Positions 1 to 5,788 of a stretch of DNA of 5,788 bases are shown one piece after another. Under the pieces are notes generated by a model. It had not been told where the DNA came from. It saw only the letters and a program-made list of their open reading frames with translations, and searched no databases. The DNA is from Rikenellaceae bacterium (GTDB taxonomy: Bacteria; Bacteroidota; Bacteroidia; Bacteroidales; UBA932), in NCBI GenBank assembly GCA_003520315.1, contig DOVA01000247.1, forward strand, positions 1 to 5,788, written 5' to 3'. Made by a program: the position numbers and the translations under genes. Numbering within the stretch: position 1 is the stretch's first letter; every line of letters begins with the position of its first letter.

Positions 1-110
1 TTTTGTGATATCCCATTTTTAGCAGATGCACTGTTACCGTTATTGGAAGTGCATGAAACTATTAAAATTGGAGCTATAAATAAAATCAGATATTTTGTAA
101 CTTTACTCAT
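1..110 (-). CDS. Putative lipoprotein, N-terminal fragment (runs off the left edge)
   Basis: The minus strand opens with an ATG at 110 and stays open to the window edge, giving 36 complete codons. The peptide starts MSKVTKY, continues with a hydrophobic stretch (about residues 8-19) and reaches a lipobox I-V-S-C with the lipidated cysteine at residue 20. The residues after it are polar and Asn/Ser/Gly-rich (TSNNGNSASAK). This is a signal-peptidase-II signal, so the product should be anchored in a membrane, either the inner membrane or the inner leaflet of the outer membrane. The acidic surface-export signal often seen after the cysteine in Bacteroidota surface lipoproteins is absent, which argues mildly for a periplasm-facing location. 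An exact Bacteroidota promoter lies about 20 nt upstream and supports both this start and expression. The mature domain is outside the window, so no function can be given. Confidence 0.8.
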   Translation of the reverse strand, partial: MSKVTKYLILFIAPILIVSCTSNNGNSASAKNGISQ

Positions 111-229
111 TGTTTAAACTTTATTTTATTTTCCGCAAAGTTAATTATTGTTTCCTTTAAAACAAATTTCTTTAGGAAAATTTTTATTTTTGATTATATT
201 TTAATTTTTTTTGTAAATATTTTAAATTC
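111..229. other. Divergent intergenic region between the lipoprotein and reductase genes
   Basis: These 119 bp separate two divergently transcribed genes. The left half holds the lipoprotein promoter. The right half (about 177-229) is almost entirely A and T, with long T runs. It must contain the start of the rightward operon unless that is transcribed from elsewhere, but no good TAnnTTTG with a correctly spaced TTTG is visible; the nearest partial match is TATATTTT at 195-202. A short AT-rich dyad (AAATTTC at 164-170, GAAAATTT at 176-183, with one unpaired A) overlaps the -33 element of the leftward promoter and could be an operator half-site pair or chance. Confidence 0.6.
136..166 (-). promoter_or_regulatory. 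Bacteroidota-type promoter for the leftward lipoprotein gene
   Basis: Read on the minus strand, TTTG (163-166) is followed by 19 bp and then TAACTTTG (136-143). This matches the primary sigma factor consensus known for Bacteroidota (-33 TTTG, about 19-21 bp, -7 TAnnTTTG) at every defined position. Transcription would start near 130, leaving a leader of roughly 20 nt before the ATG at 110. The leader has no clear Shine-Dalgarno sequence, which is usual in this phylum. Confidence 0.8.
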
Positions 230-1924
230 ATGAAATACGTAATAATAGGAGGAGTTGCAGGAGGAGCAACAGCTGCAGCTAAAATAAGAAGAGAAGACGA
301 GCATGCAGAAATTATAATGTTTGAGAGAGGAGAATATATCTCTTACGCAAACTGCGGATTGCCTTACTATATAGGAGGAAAAATTGAAAAAAGAGAAGAC
401 CTCATCGTCCAAGGGATAACAGCATTTTCAAACCGTTATGACATAGATGTTAGAACCCTCAATGAAATTACATCAATTGACACATCTACAAAGAAAGTCA
501 CTGTCAGAAACGTTCAGAACGGTAAAATCTATTTTGAGAGTTATGACAAACTGCTACTCTCGCCAGGAGCTATGCCATTCAAACCCTCATTACCTGGAAT
601 TGACGATCCAAGGATACTGACAGTCAGGACTATCCCTGATACAGACAAGATCAAGAGTTTAACAGAAAAGACTAAAGGAGGAAAAGCTGTAATCGTAGGA
701 GGAGGATTTATAGGACTTGAAATGGCGGAAAATCTCAAAGCTCTCGGCTTTATGGTTACAATAGTAGAAATGATACCCCAGGTTATGACTCAACTCGACC
801 CTGTTATGGCCTCTATTGTACATAATGAGCTTAGAGAAAATGGTGTGGAATTAATTTTGGGAGAAGCTGTTATGGCGTTCAATCCAACAAGAGAAAAGCT
901 ATATGTTCAACTCAAAAGTGGAAGAGAAATATCGGCTGATCTGGTAATATTGAGCATTGGAGTAAAAGCCGAAACATCTCTTGCAAGAGAAGCAGGGCTT
1001 AAAATAGGAATAACAGGTGGGATTGAGGTAAATGATTTTCTTCAGACCTCCAACAATGACATATATGCTACAGGTGATGCTGTTGAAATTATTAATCCCA
1101 TAACCGGAGATCCGTCGCTGACACCACTTGCGGGGCCGGCAAACAAACAGGCAAGAATTGCAGCAACTAATCTGGTTCACGGCAATATTTGCAGATATAA
1201 AGGATCAATAGGTACAGGAATAGCAAAGATTTTCAGGATTACGGCAGCAGTGACAGGGGTCAATGAAAAAACACTTAACAAAAAGGGGATAAAATTTATT
1301 TCAACTATTACACATTCTGGTTCTCATGCAGGGTATTATCCTGGAAGCGAATCTCTTTCAATAAAGATTCTCTATTCACCCGAAAACGGAAAATTATTTG
1401 GAGGACAAGTCGTTGGTTATGGAGGAGTTGATAAACGAATAGATATCATTGCGACTATAATAGGTCAGAATGGAACCGTTTACGATCTTATGGAAATAGA
1501 ACACGCTTACGCACCCCCTTTCTCCTCAGCAAAAGATCCAGTAAATATGGCAGGATTTGTAGCTGAGAATGTAATAAATGGAAAAGTCAAAATCGTAACT
1601 TGGGATATTGTAAATAATTTTGATTTTGGCAACGACTATCTCCTCGATGTTAGAAGCCCTGAAGAATGTAAGCAGGGAATGATAAAAGGAGCTGTAAATA
1701 TTCCTTTGGAAGAGCTTCGTCTAAGGCTTGACGAAATACCTTCAGACAAAAGAATAATAGTATACTGTGCCATAGGAATGAGAGGATATCTTGCTTCAAG
1801 AATTTTATTGCAAAATGGCTATAGTAATACTTACAACCTTACAGGTGGATACAAGACTTATCTATTTGCTCATAAGGATCAGGAAATAATGACTAAATTA
1901 GCAGATACAAAAAATAAATCATGA
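230..1924 (+). CDS. CoA-disulfide / CoA-persulfide reductase with C-terminal rhodanese domain (CoADR-RHD type)
   Basis: This 564-residue cytoplasmic flavoprotein belongs to the pyridine nucleotide-disulfide oxidoreductases that use a single active-site cysteine. The N-terminal FAD-binding motif GGVAGGATAA is at residues 7-16. The motif SYANCGLPYYIGG follows, with the redox cysteine at Cys42. The NAD(P)H-binding fold carries GGGFIGLE at 157-164, and the second FAD motif TGDAVE is at 281-286. The dimerisation domain contains HAYAPPFSSAKDP (425-437), a hallmark of CoA-disulfide reductases whose tyrosine lies near bound CoA in known structures. From about residue 455 a rhodanese domain follows, with LLDVRSPEE (471-479) and the active loop C-A-I-G-M-R, Cys513 to Arg518. 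Length and cysteine positions match characterised CoADR-RHD and NADH-dependent persulfide reductases. The family reduces CoA disulfide or CoA/glutathione persulfides and polysulfide with NAD(P)H, the rhodanese part handling sulfane sulfur; the true substrate here is inferred. The ATG at 230 directly precedes the FAD motif. The 3' end overlaps the next gene by ATGA. Confidence 0.93.
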   Translation: MKYVIIGGVAGGATAAAKIRREDEHAEIIMFERGEYISYANCGLPYYIGGKIEKREDLIVQGITAFSNRYDIDVRTLNEITSIDTSTKKVTVRNVQNGKIYFESYDKLLLSPGAMPFKPSLPGIDDPRILTVRTIPDTDKIKSLTEKTKGGKAVIVGGGFIGLEMAENLKALGFMVTIVEMIPQVMTQLDPVMASIVHNELRENGVELILGEAVMAFNPTREKLYVQLKSGREISADLVILSIGVKAETSLAREAGLKIGITGGIEVNDFLQTSNNDIYATGDAVEIINPITGDPSLTPLAGPANKQARIAATNLVHGNICRYKGSIGTGIAKIFRITAAVTGVNEKTLNKKGIKFISTITHSGSHAGYYPGSESLSIKILYSPENGKLFGGQVVGYGGVDKRIDIIATIIGQNGTVYDLMEIEHAYAPPFSSAKDPVNMAGFVAENVINGKVKIVTWDIVNNFDFGNDYLLDVRSPEECKQGMIKGAVNIPLEELRLRLDEIPSDKRIIVYCAIGMRGYLASRILLQNGYSNTYNLTGGYKTYLFAHKDQEIMTKLADTKNKS

Positions 1925-2481
1925 AGTATCTTGCTAAATTTTTACTGAAGATTATGGGATGGAAAGCTTTGACACCTCCGGTTCCTGAGCCAAAATGTAT
2001 TATACTGGGTGTGCCTCACACTTCTGTCTGGGATTTTGTGATATCATATCTTTATTATAAATCATTTGGTTCAACTGCGTATATTATGATAAAAAAGGAA
2101 TTTTTCTGGGGTCCTTTAGGACCAATTCTTAAATGGATGGGTGGAATTCCGGTTGACAGAAAGCACCCGTCAACAATTACCAGACAAGTTATAGAGGCAT
2201 TCAACAATACTGATCATCTTCACCTTGCTATTGCTCCTGAAGGCACAAGAGATAGGGTCGAAAAATGGAAAACTGGATTTTACACTATTGCAAAAGCAGC
2301 AAATGTCCCCGTCTATCTTGGTTATTTTGATTGGGGGAAAAAAGAGGTAAGCAGAGGTATTAAGTTTGAATTATCAGACAATGTCAACGAAGACCTGAAA
2401 AAGATTCGTCAATATTATAAAGACTTGGAAGTTAAGGGTAAGCATCCTGAAAATTTTTCGACAGGAAGTGATCTGGATTAA
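1921..2481 (+). CDS. PlsC-family 1-acyl-glycerol-3-phosphate-type acyltransferase
   Basis: This 186-residue protein has the glycerolipid acyltransferase motifs in order. Block I is H-T-S-V-W-D, with catalytic His33 and Asp38. Block II/III features are GGIPVDR at 74-80 and APEGTR at 105-110, and VPV at 129-131 corresponds to block IV. Such enzymes transfer an acyl group from acyl-ACP or acyl-CoA to a lysophospholipid or related acceptor at the inner face of the cytoplasmic membrane. The protein is shorter than classical PlsC (about 240 residues) and lacks an obvious N-terminal membrane helix; residues 1-13 could form an amphipathic membrane-associating segment. Small soluble-looking members of this size occur in many bacteria, and their acceptor is often unknown, so lysophosphatidic acid should not be assumed. 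Its ATG overlaps the TGA of the reductase gene (ATGA, 1921-1924), which points to translational coupling. It is the last gene of the operon. Confidence 0.88.
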   Translation: MKYLAKFLLKIMGWKALTPPVPEPKCIILGVPHTSVWDFVISYLYYKSFGSTAYIMIKKEFFWGPLGPILKWMGGIPVDRKHPSTITRQVIEAFNNTDHLHLAIAPEGTRDRVEKWKTGFYTIAKAANVPVYLGYFDWGKKEVSRGIKFELSDNVNEDLKKIRQYYKDLEVKGKHPENFSTGSDLD

Positions 2482-2486
2482 ATCTC

Positions 2487-3320
2487 TTAAAAATTTAAAT
2501 CAATCCTCCCAACATAAACACCTGCCGTCCCCATTTGAGTAACAATTACTCCTCTTCCGCTTCTGTTTTTTACAACAGTGGGTTCCTCAAGAAAAGTGTG
2601 AGTGTGACCACCAATAATAAAATCGATGTCCCGGCTCGACTTTGCAAGATCAATATCTGAAGGAGAGCGACTATCTTCCTCGTGATTATACCCAAGGTGA
2701 GTCAAAGCTATTATCAGATCACATCCTTGTTTATATTTTAGATATTTTGCCATATCGTTGGCACATCTTATGACGCCCAAATATTTAATACCAGAACGAG
2801 CCGATTCTGCAACATATCCATTTAGGTCAAGCAACAGGCCAAAGATGCCAATTTTCTTTCCTCCCTTCTCAATTATTACATATGGCTTAACTAAATCTTT
2901 CAGCGGGCTCTTGGAAAAATCATAGTTTGCACAAAGTGTAGGATACTTTGCCTTTGAAAGCCTCTCTGCCAATTGGGCTTCTCCATTGTCAAATTCGTGA
3001 TTGCCCAGACATACTGCATCATATTTCATAGCATTGTAAAGCATAACCTCCATCTCCCCTTTAAACAAAGTAAAGTAAGGAGTACCCTGATTGTAGTCTC
3101 CTGCATCCAACAATAAAACATTATCTTCTTGCTCTCTAACATTCTGAATATAGTTCGCACGTCTCTGCACCCCTCCCATTCCTTTATTCCTGCTACCAGA
3201 GAGAGGCTCTACATTACTGTGAACGTCATTTGTATGCAGAATAACTATTTCTTGTGCAATTGTGTTGTCCGGAAGAAAAAGCGCACTTATTAATAATATT
3301 AAAATAACTTTCAATCTCAT
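2487..3320 (-). CDS. Secreted 5'-nucleotidase-type metallophosphatase (catalytic domain only)
   Basis: This 277-residue protein begins with a Sec signal peptide; hydrophobic residues cover about 5-16 and likely cleavage is T-I-A|Q after residue 22. The rest is the N-terminal, di-metal domain of the UshA/5'-nucleotidase family. Metal and catalytic motifs are all present: HTNDVHS (Asp32, His34), GDYNQGT (Asp75), GNHEFDNG (Asn107, His108), THLGY (His208) and GGHTHT (His239, His241). It should hydrolyse phosphate esters such as nucleoside monophosphates in the periplasm. The protein ends straight after the metallophosphatase fold, so the C-terminal substrate-binding domain of a full-length (about 550-residue) nucleotidase is missing. 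That domain is encoded by the gene immediately upstream. The ATG overlaps that gene's stop codon by one base (TAATG), consistent with termination-reinitiation and near-equal synthesis of the two. Without its partner it might be inactive or have broader specificity; that is inference. Confidence 0.92.
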   Translation of the reverse strand: MRLKVILILLISALFLPDNTIAQEIVILHTNDVHSNVEPLSGSRNKGMGGVQRRANYIQNVREQEDNVLLLDAGDYNQGTPYFTLFKGEMEVMLYNAMKYDAVCLGNHEFDNGEAQLAERLSKAKYPTLCANYDFSKSPLKDLVKPYVIIEKGGKKIGIFGLLLDLNGYVAESARSGIKYLGVIRCANDMAKYLKYKQGCDLIIALTHLGYNHEEDSRSPSDIDLAKSSRDIDFIIGGHTHTFLEEPTVVKNRSGRGVIVTQMGTAGVYVGRIDLNF

Positions 3321-4069
3321 TACTGTTCAATTTTTATTCTATTTGTAATTTTGGAAGATATTTTCTGATTGTTAGCAGTTAAAGACTCTATTTTCTCAAA
3401 AATTACATCTCTGAGAAGCATACCGGTCTGTTCAACTTTAACAGCTTCTTTGAGAGGATAAAGATTGTCTCCACCTGTCATGAGAAAATCAAGGGTAGCA
3501 ACCCTATAGGTCTTTTTATCATCAATCTGTGCCCCATTAATTAAAGCATAATTTAGCTTACCAGACTTTATAGAAAGAACCACATTCGAAGACAAAGGCT
3601 CGACATTTGTCGCCAGTATATTAAATAGCTTTTTGACAGAACTCCCTTTTAAATCAAGAATCACAAGATAGTTATCGAAAGGATATGTTGAGTAAATATC
3701 ATATCTACGCACTTCGCCTGCAGGAATAGGTGCTCTCAGGCCTCCAAAGTTGGTCAACGCAAAGTCAACATTATTTTCGCTTTTCCTTTGAGCAATTTCT
3801 AACATTGCATCAACTGTGAAGTTTGAAAGAAGACTTTCAGGTCTTCTAGATCTCATCTCTTGTTCAGAAATTCCCACTACTTGTTGCATTTGACTATCAA
3901 CCTGCGGCTTATAAAAATCTATAATTCCTTTTACGACTGGCTCTTCAGGAAAATTCCATGTACTGTCCATTATAACTCTTGTTGCTTTCCACTGAAAAGT
4001 TGTCTCCTGAGCGAAAGCATTTAAGGCGAAACAAATGGATAGTGAAAATAGTATTGCTTTTTTTAACAT
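3320..4069 (-). CDS. Secreted 5'-nucleotidase C-terminal (substrate-binding) domain protein
   Basis: This 249-residue protein has a Sec signal peptide (MLKKAILFSLS...) with likely cleavage A-F-A|Q after residue 20. Residues from about 75 onward form a 5'-nucleotidase C-terminal domain. Visible family features are SNFTVDAM (82-89), the nucleotide-binding NFGGLR (107-112), YPFDN (129-133), the segment YRVATLDFLMTGGD (188-201), and a final conserved helix-strand. Residues about 43-65 look helical and may correspond to the linker helix that joins the domains in one-chain enzymes. In UshA-type enzymes this domain binds the nucleoside part and moves against the metal domain during catalysis. There are no metal ligands here, so alone it should not be catalytic; the partner is most likely the next gene. 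It starts 12 nt after the stop of the ABC permease gene, with no terminator or strong promoter between, so it probably shares the exporter transcript. Confidence 0.9.
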   Translation of the reverse strand: MLKKAILFSLSICFALNAFAQETTFQWKATRVIMDSTWNFPEEPVVKGIIDFYKPQVDSQMQQVVGISEQEMRSRRPESLLSNFTVDAMLEIAQRKSENNVDFALTNFGGLRAPIPAGEVRRYDIYSTYPFDNYLVILDLKGSSVKKLFNILATNVEPLSSNVVLSIKSGKLNYALINGAQIDDKKTYRVATLDFLMTGGDNLYPLKEAVKVEQTGMLLRDVIFEKIESLTANNQKISSKITNRIKIEQ

Positions 4070-4081
4070 TCTGCTATTAAA

Positions 4082-5398
4082 TTAAAACTTCAACCATTTC
4101 ATCAGATCTTTCCATGAGGCTTTCTTGCCATATGACAGAATACCCACTCTGTATATCTTGGCAGAAAGGTAGGTCATAAATATAAAGGTAGCTAACAATA
4201 ACACAATAGAAAGAATCATCTGCCACAAAGGTACTCCAAAAGGCACTCTTGCCATCATAACCATTGGAGATGTAAATGGTATAATTGAACCCCAAAACGA
4301 TAAACTGCTGTCGGGAAATCTAAAGGCATGAATCATTAAAAATAGACCGATTATCAAAGGCAATGTTATTGGAATTGTAAGTTGTTGGGTGTCTGTCTCA
4401 TTGTCTACAGCAGAACCGACTGCAGCAAACATTGAGGCATAAAGCAAGTATCCAAGAATAAAATATGCAAGAAATGACAAAATTATATATCCAAAATTAA
4501 TTCCTGCAAGAGCAGCTAGGATTTCTCCCACTTTCCCGCCAGAAGCAGAAAAACCTTCAGGCAATGCTCCCGGAACACTTCCTCCGGCAGAAGCAAGATC
4601 TACGCCCATAAAAGCCTGAGCTCCGAAAATAATTGCAAAGGTTAAAACTACCCAAATGAGAAATTGAAGCAGTGCAACTGCCCCTACACCTATAATTTTA
4701 CCCAACATCAATTCAAAAGGCTTGACAGAAGAGATGATTACTTCAACTACTCTGTTGGATTTTTCATCAATAACTCCTCTCATAACCATTGATCCAAACA
4801 TGAAGATGAACATGTAAATTAAAAAACTAGCTATGTACGAGATAGCCATATTTATCTCGACCATGCCTGATTTTTCCCTCCCCTCTTCGCTAACAGTATA
4901 TGTTTTAACATCTACTTTTGTATTAATGTCCTTAATAATGGCATCAAGATTCTGTATATTGTAAGCTGCCAATTTCTTATCTCTGACACCTCTTTCGACA
5001 CATTTTTCAATCTCTTCCTTAGTATCTATATTTATCTGCTTGTTAGAGTATGTTGACACTGAAACATTATATGCTGAATCCATGGGAGATATTTCAACTA
5101 TGGCATAAAGATCAGAAGTTGATAGATCCTTCTTAATGCTTTGAATATCTGCATTTGGATCAAACTTATATACGTAGTCCTCATTTGAAACAAAATACTT
5201 TTCACACTCTCTCGATCTGTCCACTACAAGTATCTTCTGTCCTCTTTCACTAGGAGAAAGAGACATTATTATCGTAGGCAGAACAATGAGCAAAGCCATA
5301 AATATTGGAGTGAGAATTGTGAGCAGAATGAAAGATTTTTTCTTGACTCTTACAGAGAACTCTCTCGAAATAATTAAAAAAAGTTTGTTTTTATCCAT
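4082..5398 (-). CDS. ABC-2 type transporter permease (NatB-like)
   Basis: This integral inner-membrane protein is 438 residues from the chosen ATG at 5398. A TTG start at 5407 would add three residues, but it lies 1 bp from the upstream stop, so the ATG with AGG four bases upstream is preferred. The layout is typical of large ABC-2 exporter permeases: a basic N-terminal cytoplasmic stretch with SREFSVRVKKKSF (11-23), a first membrane helix at about 22-47, a large extracytoplasmic domain (about 48-185), then five more helices near 186-209, 233-260, 302-328, 340-358 and 390-413. The cytoplasmic segment DEKSNRVVEVIISS (211-224) followed by KPFELMLGKIIG is the conserved ABC-2 coupling region. A Gly/Ala/Ser/Pro-rich loop lies at about 265-290. 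It would pair with the ATPase encoded 10 nt upstream. The NatA/NatB relatives export sodium or other small cations or drugs, but family resemblance does not establish the substrate here. Confidence 0.9.
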   Translation of the reverse strand: MDKNKLFLIISREFSVRVKKKSFILLTILTPIFMALLIVLPTIIMSLSPSERGQKILVVDRSRECEKYFVSNEDYVYKFDPNADIQSIKKDLSTSDLYAIVEISPMDSAYNVSVSTYSNKQINIDTKEEIEKCVERGVRDKKLAAYNIQNLDAIIKDINTKVDVKTYTVSEEGREKSGMVEINMAISYIASFLIYMFIFMFGSMVMRGVIDEKSNRVVEVIISSVKPFELMLGKIIGVGAVALLQFLIWVVLTFAIIFGAQAFMGVDLASAGGSVPGALPEGFSASGGKVGEILAALAGINFGYIILSFLAYFILGYLLYASMFAAVGSAVDNETDTQQLTIPITLPLIIGLFLMIHAFRFPDSSLSFWGSIIPFTSPMVMMARVPFGVPLWQMILSIVLLLATFIFMTYLSAKIYRVGILSYGKKASWKDLMKWLKF

Positions 5399-5408
5399 AG
5401 CCTGCAAA

Positions 5409-5788
5409 TTAACTTACCAGTTTAATAAAAATATCATTCATTCTCGGAACAAGTTCCCTATATTCAACTATGTCGATGTTCTGTTTAAGAAGCTCCATAA
5501 GTACCTGTGAAGAAGATGCTTCCCGATTAACTTCAATAATCACACGATATCCATCCTTATATATATCGTTAGAAACAACTCTGTAAAAACCATTGCTGAC
5601 AATCTCTCTAATTTCAGAAGAACGGTATATTATCTCAACCTCATTTTTGCCATAATTTTTTCTTATCTCATCAACACCTCCAGAAACAATAAGCTTTGCT
5701 TTGTTAATCAATGCTATATTATCGCAAAGCTCCTCAACTGACTCCATATTGTGCGTCGAAAGAATCACAGAGGTACCGTTATCCTTCA
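5409..5788 (-). CDS. ABC transporter ATP-binding protein, C-terminal part (NatA/CcmA-like; starts beyond the right edge)
   Basis: The frame is open from the window edge to a TAA at 5409-5411, giving 125 residues. The first visible residues include G-T-S-V-I-L-S-T-H-N-M-E-S-V-E-E-L-C-D, the switch (H-loop) region of an ABC ATPase with its conserved histidine. I-A-L-I-N-K-A-K-L-I-V-S-G-G follows, as expected after the H-loop. The remaining roughly 85 residues form an additional alpha/beta C-terminal domain of the kind found on ABC-2 drug- or sodium-export ATPases (DUF4162-like), possibly ending with a segment that contacts the partner subunit. Walker A, signature and Walker B motifs lie outside the window, so catalytic completeness cannot be judged. 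A GTG at 5768 falls inside the H-loop region and is not a start. The gene ends 10 nt before the permease ATG and is the first gene of this operon seen in the window; the operon promoter is off the right edge. Confidence 0.9.
   Translation of the reverse strand, partial: KDNGTSVILSTHNMESVEELCDNIALINKAKLIVSGGVDEIRKNYGKNEVEIIYRSSEIREIVSNGFYRVVSNDIYKDGYRVIIEVNREASSSQVLMELLKQNIDIVEYRELVPRMNDIFIKLVS

Noticed and set aside
227..234. Palindrome TTCATGAA across the reductase start codon
   Set aside because: Eight bases in AT-rich DNA around an ATG is easily chance, and there is no second copy nearby.
899..1180. Minus-strand open frame of 93 codons within the reductase gene
   Set aside because: It lies opposite a strongly supported gene, is Cys-rich with no recognisable motif, and has no promoter.
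2361..2368. TAAGTTTG on the plus strand near the end of the acyltransferase gene
   Set aside because: No rightward gene follows; the next genes are on the opposite strand.
2474..2500. Possible bidirectional terminator (GATTAAAT paired with ATTTAAATC)
   Set aside because: The stem is almost all A-T, has a bulge and a 9-nt loop, and lacks a GC core, so it is not credible as an intrinsic terminator.
4226..4233. TACCTTTG on the minus strand, a match to the Bacteroidota -7 element, upstream of the nucleotidase genes
   Set aside because: No TTTG or TTG lies 19-21 bp upstream, and the site is inside the permease coding region; an isolated 6-base match is expected by chance.
4077..4295. Minus-strand open frame of 72 codons overlapping the permease 3' end
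   Set aside because: It is an alternative frame of a well-supported membrane protein gene and shows no protein-like features.
5161..5194. TAAGTTTG with TTTG 22 bp upstream on the minus strand
   Set aside because: The spacing is slightly long and the site is deep inside the permease gene, far from any downstream start.
5399..5407. TTG start adding three residues to the permease
   Set aside because: It sits 1 bp from the upstream stop; the ATG at 5398 gives a normal spacing and a typical N-terminus.
5286..5510. Plus-strand open frame of 74 codons spanning the ATPase/permease junction
   Set aside because: It is antisense to two real genes and resembles no known protein.

Overview
The window reads as chromosomal sequence from a member of the Bacteroidota, probably Bacteroidales. 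It is AT-rich, and the starts whose upstream DNA is visible lack a convincing Shine-Dalgarno sequence. One promoter matches the Bacteroidota -33/-7 consensus exactly (TTTG, 19 bp, TAACTTTG). Exported proteins show lipoprotein or Sec signals with Gln at +1, as is common in this phylum. No RNA gene, insertion sequence, CRISPR array, phage gene or long repeat was found; the region looks like ordinary, tightly packed core or semi-core genome.

Layout. (1) Positions 1-110, minus strand: the first 36 codons of a lipoprotein gene that runs off the left edge. (2) 111-229: a divergent intergenic region holding the lipoprotein promoter. (3) 230-2481, plus strand: two genes joined by an ATGA overlap, a CoA-disulfide/persulfide reductase fused to a rhodanese domain, then a PlsC-type acyltransferase. 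(4) 2482-2486: a 5-bp convergent gap. (5) 2487-5788, minus strand, read right to left: the C-terminal part of an ABC ATPase, its ABC-2 (NatB-like) permease, a secreted 5'-nucleotidase C-terminal-domain protein, and a secreted 5'-nucleotidase metallophosphatase-domain protein. Spacings in this group are 10 nt, 12 nt and a 1-nt overlap, so it is almost certainly one operon.

How the genes may work together. The minus-strand operon joins a two-gene ABC-2 exporter to what appears to be one UshA-type 5'-nucleotidase split into two separately exported polypeptides. The substrate-binding domain is encoded first and the metal-binding catalytic domain second. The two products would have to meet in the periplasm to rebuild the usual two-domain enzyme. 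The plus-strand pair links CoA/sulfane-sulfur redox chemistry to an acyltransferase that may use acyl-CoA or acyl-ACP; the functional reason for the coupling is unclear.

No clearly new system is visible. The best candidates for a second look are the split, order-inverted nucleotidase with its linked exporter, and the cluster of perfect AGGAGG hexamers inside the reductase gene in a genome that otherwise seems not to use Shine-Dalgarno initiation.
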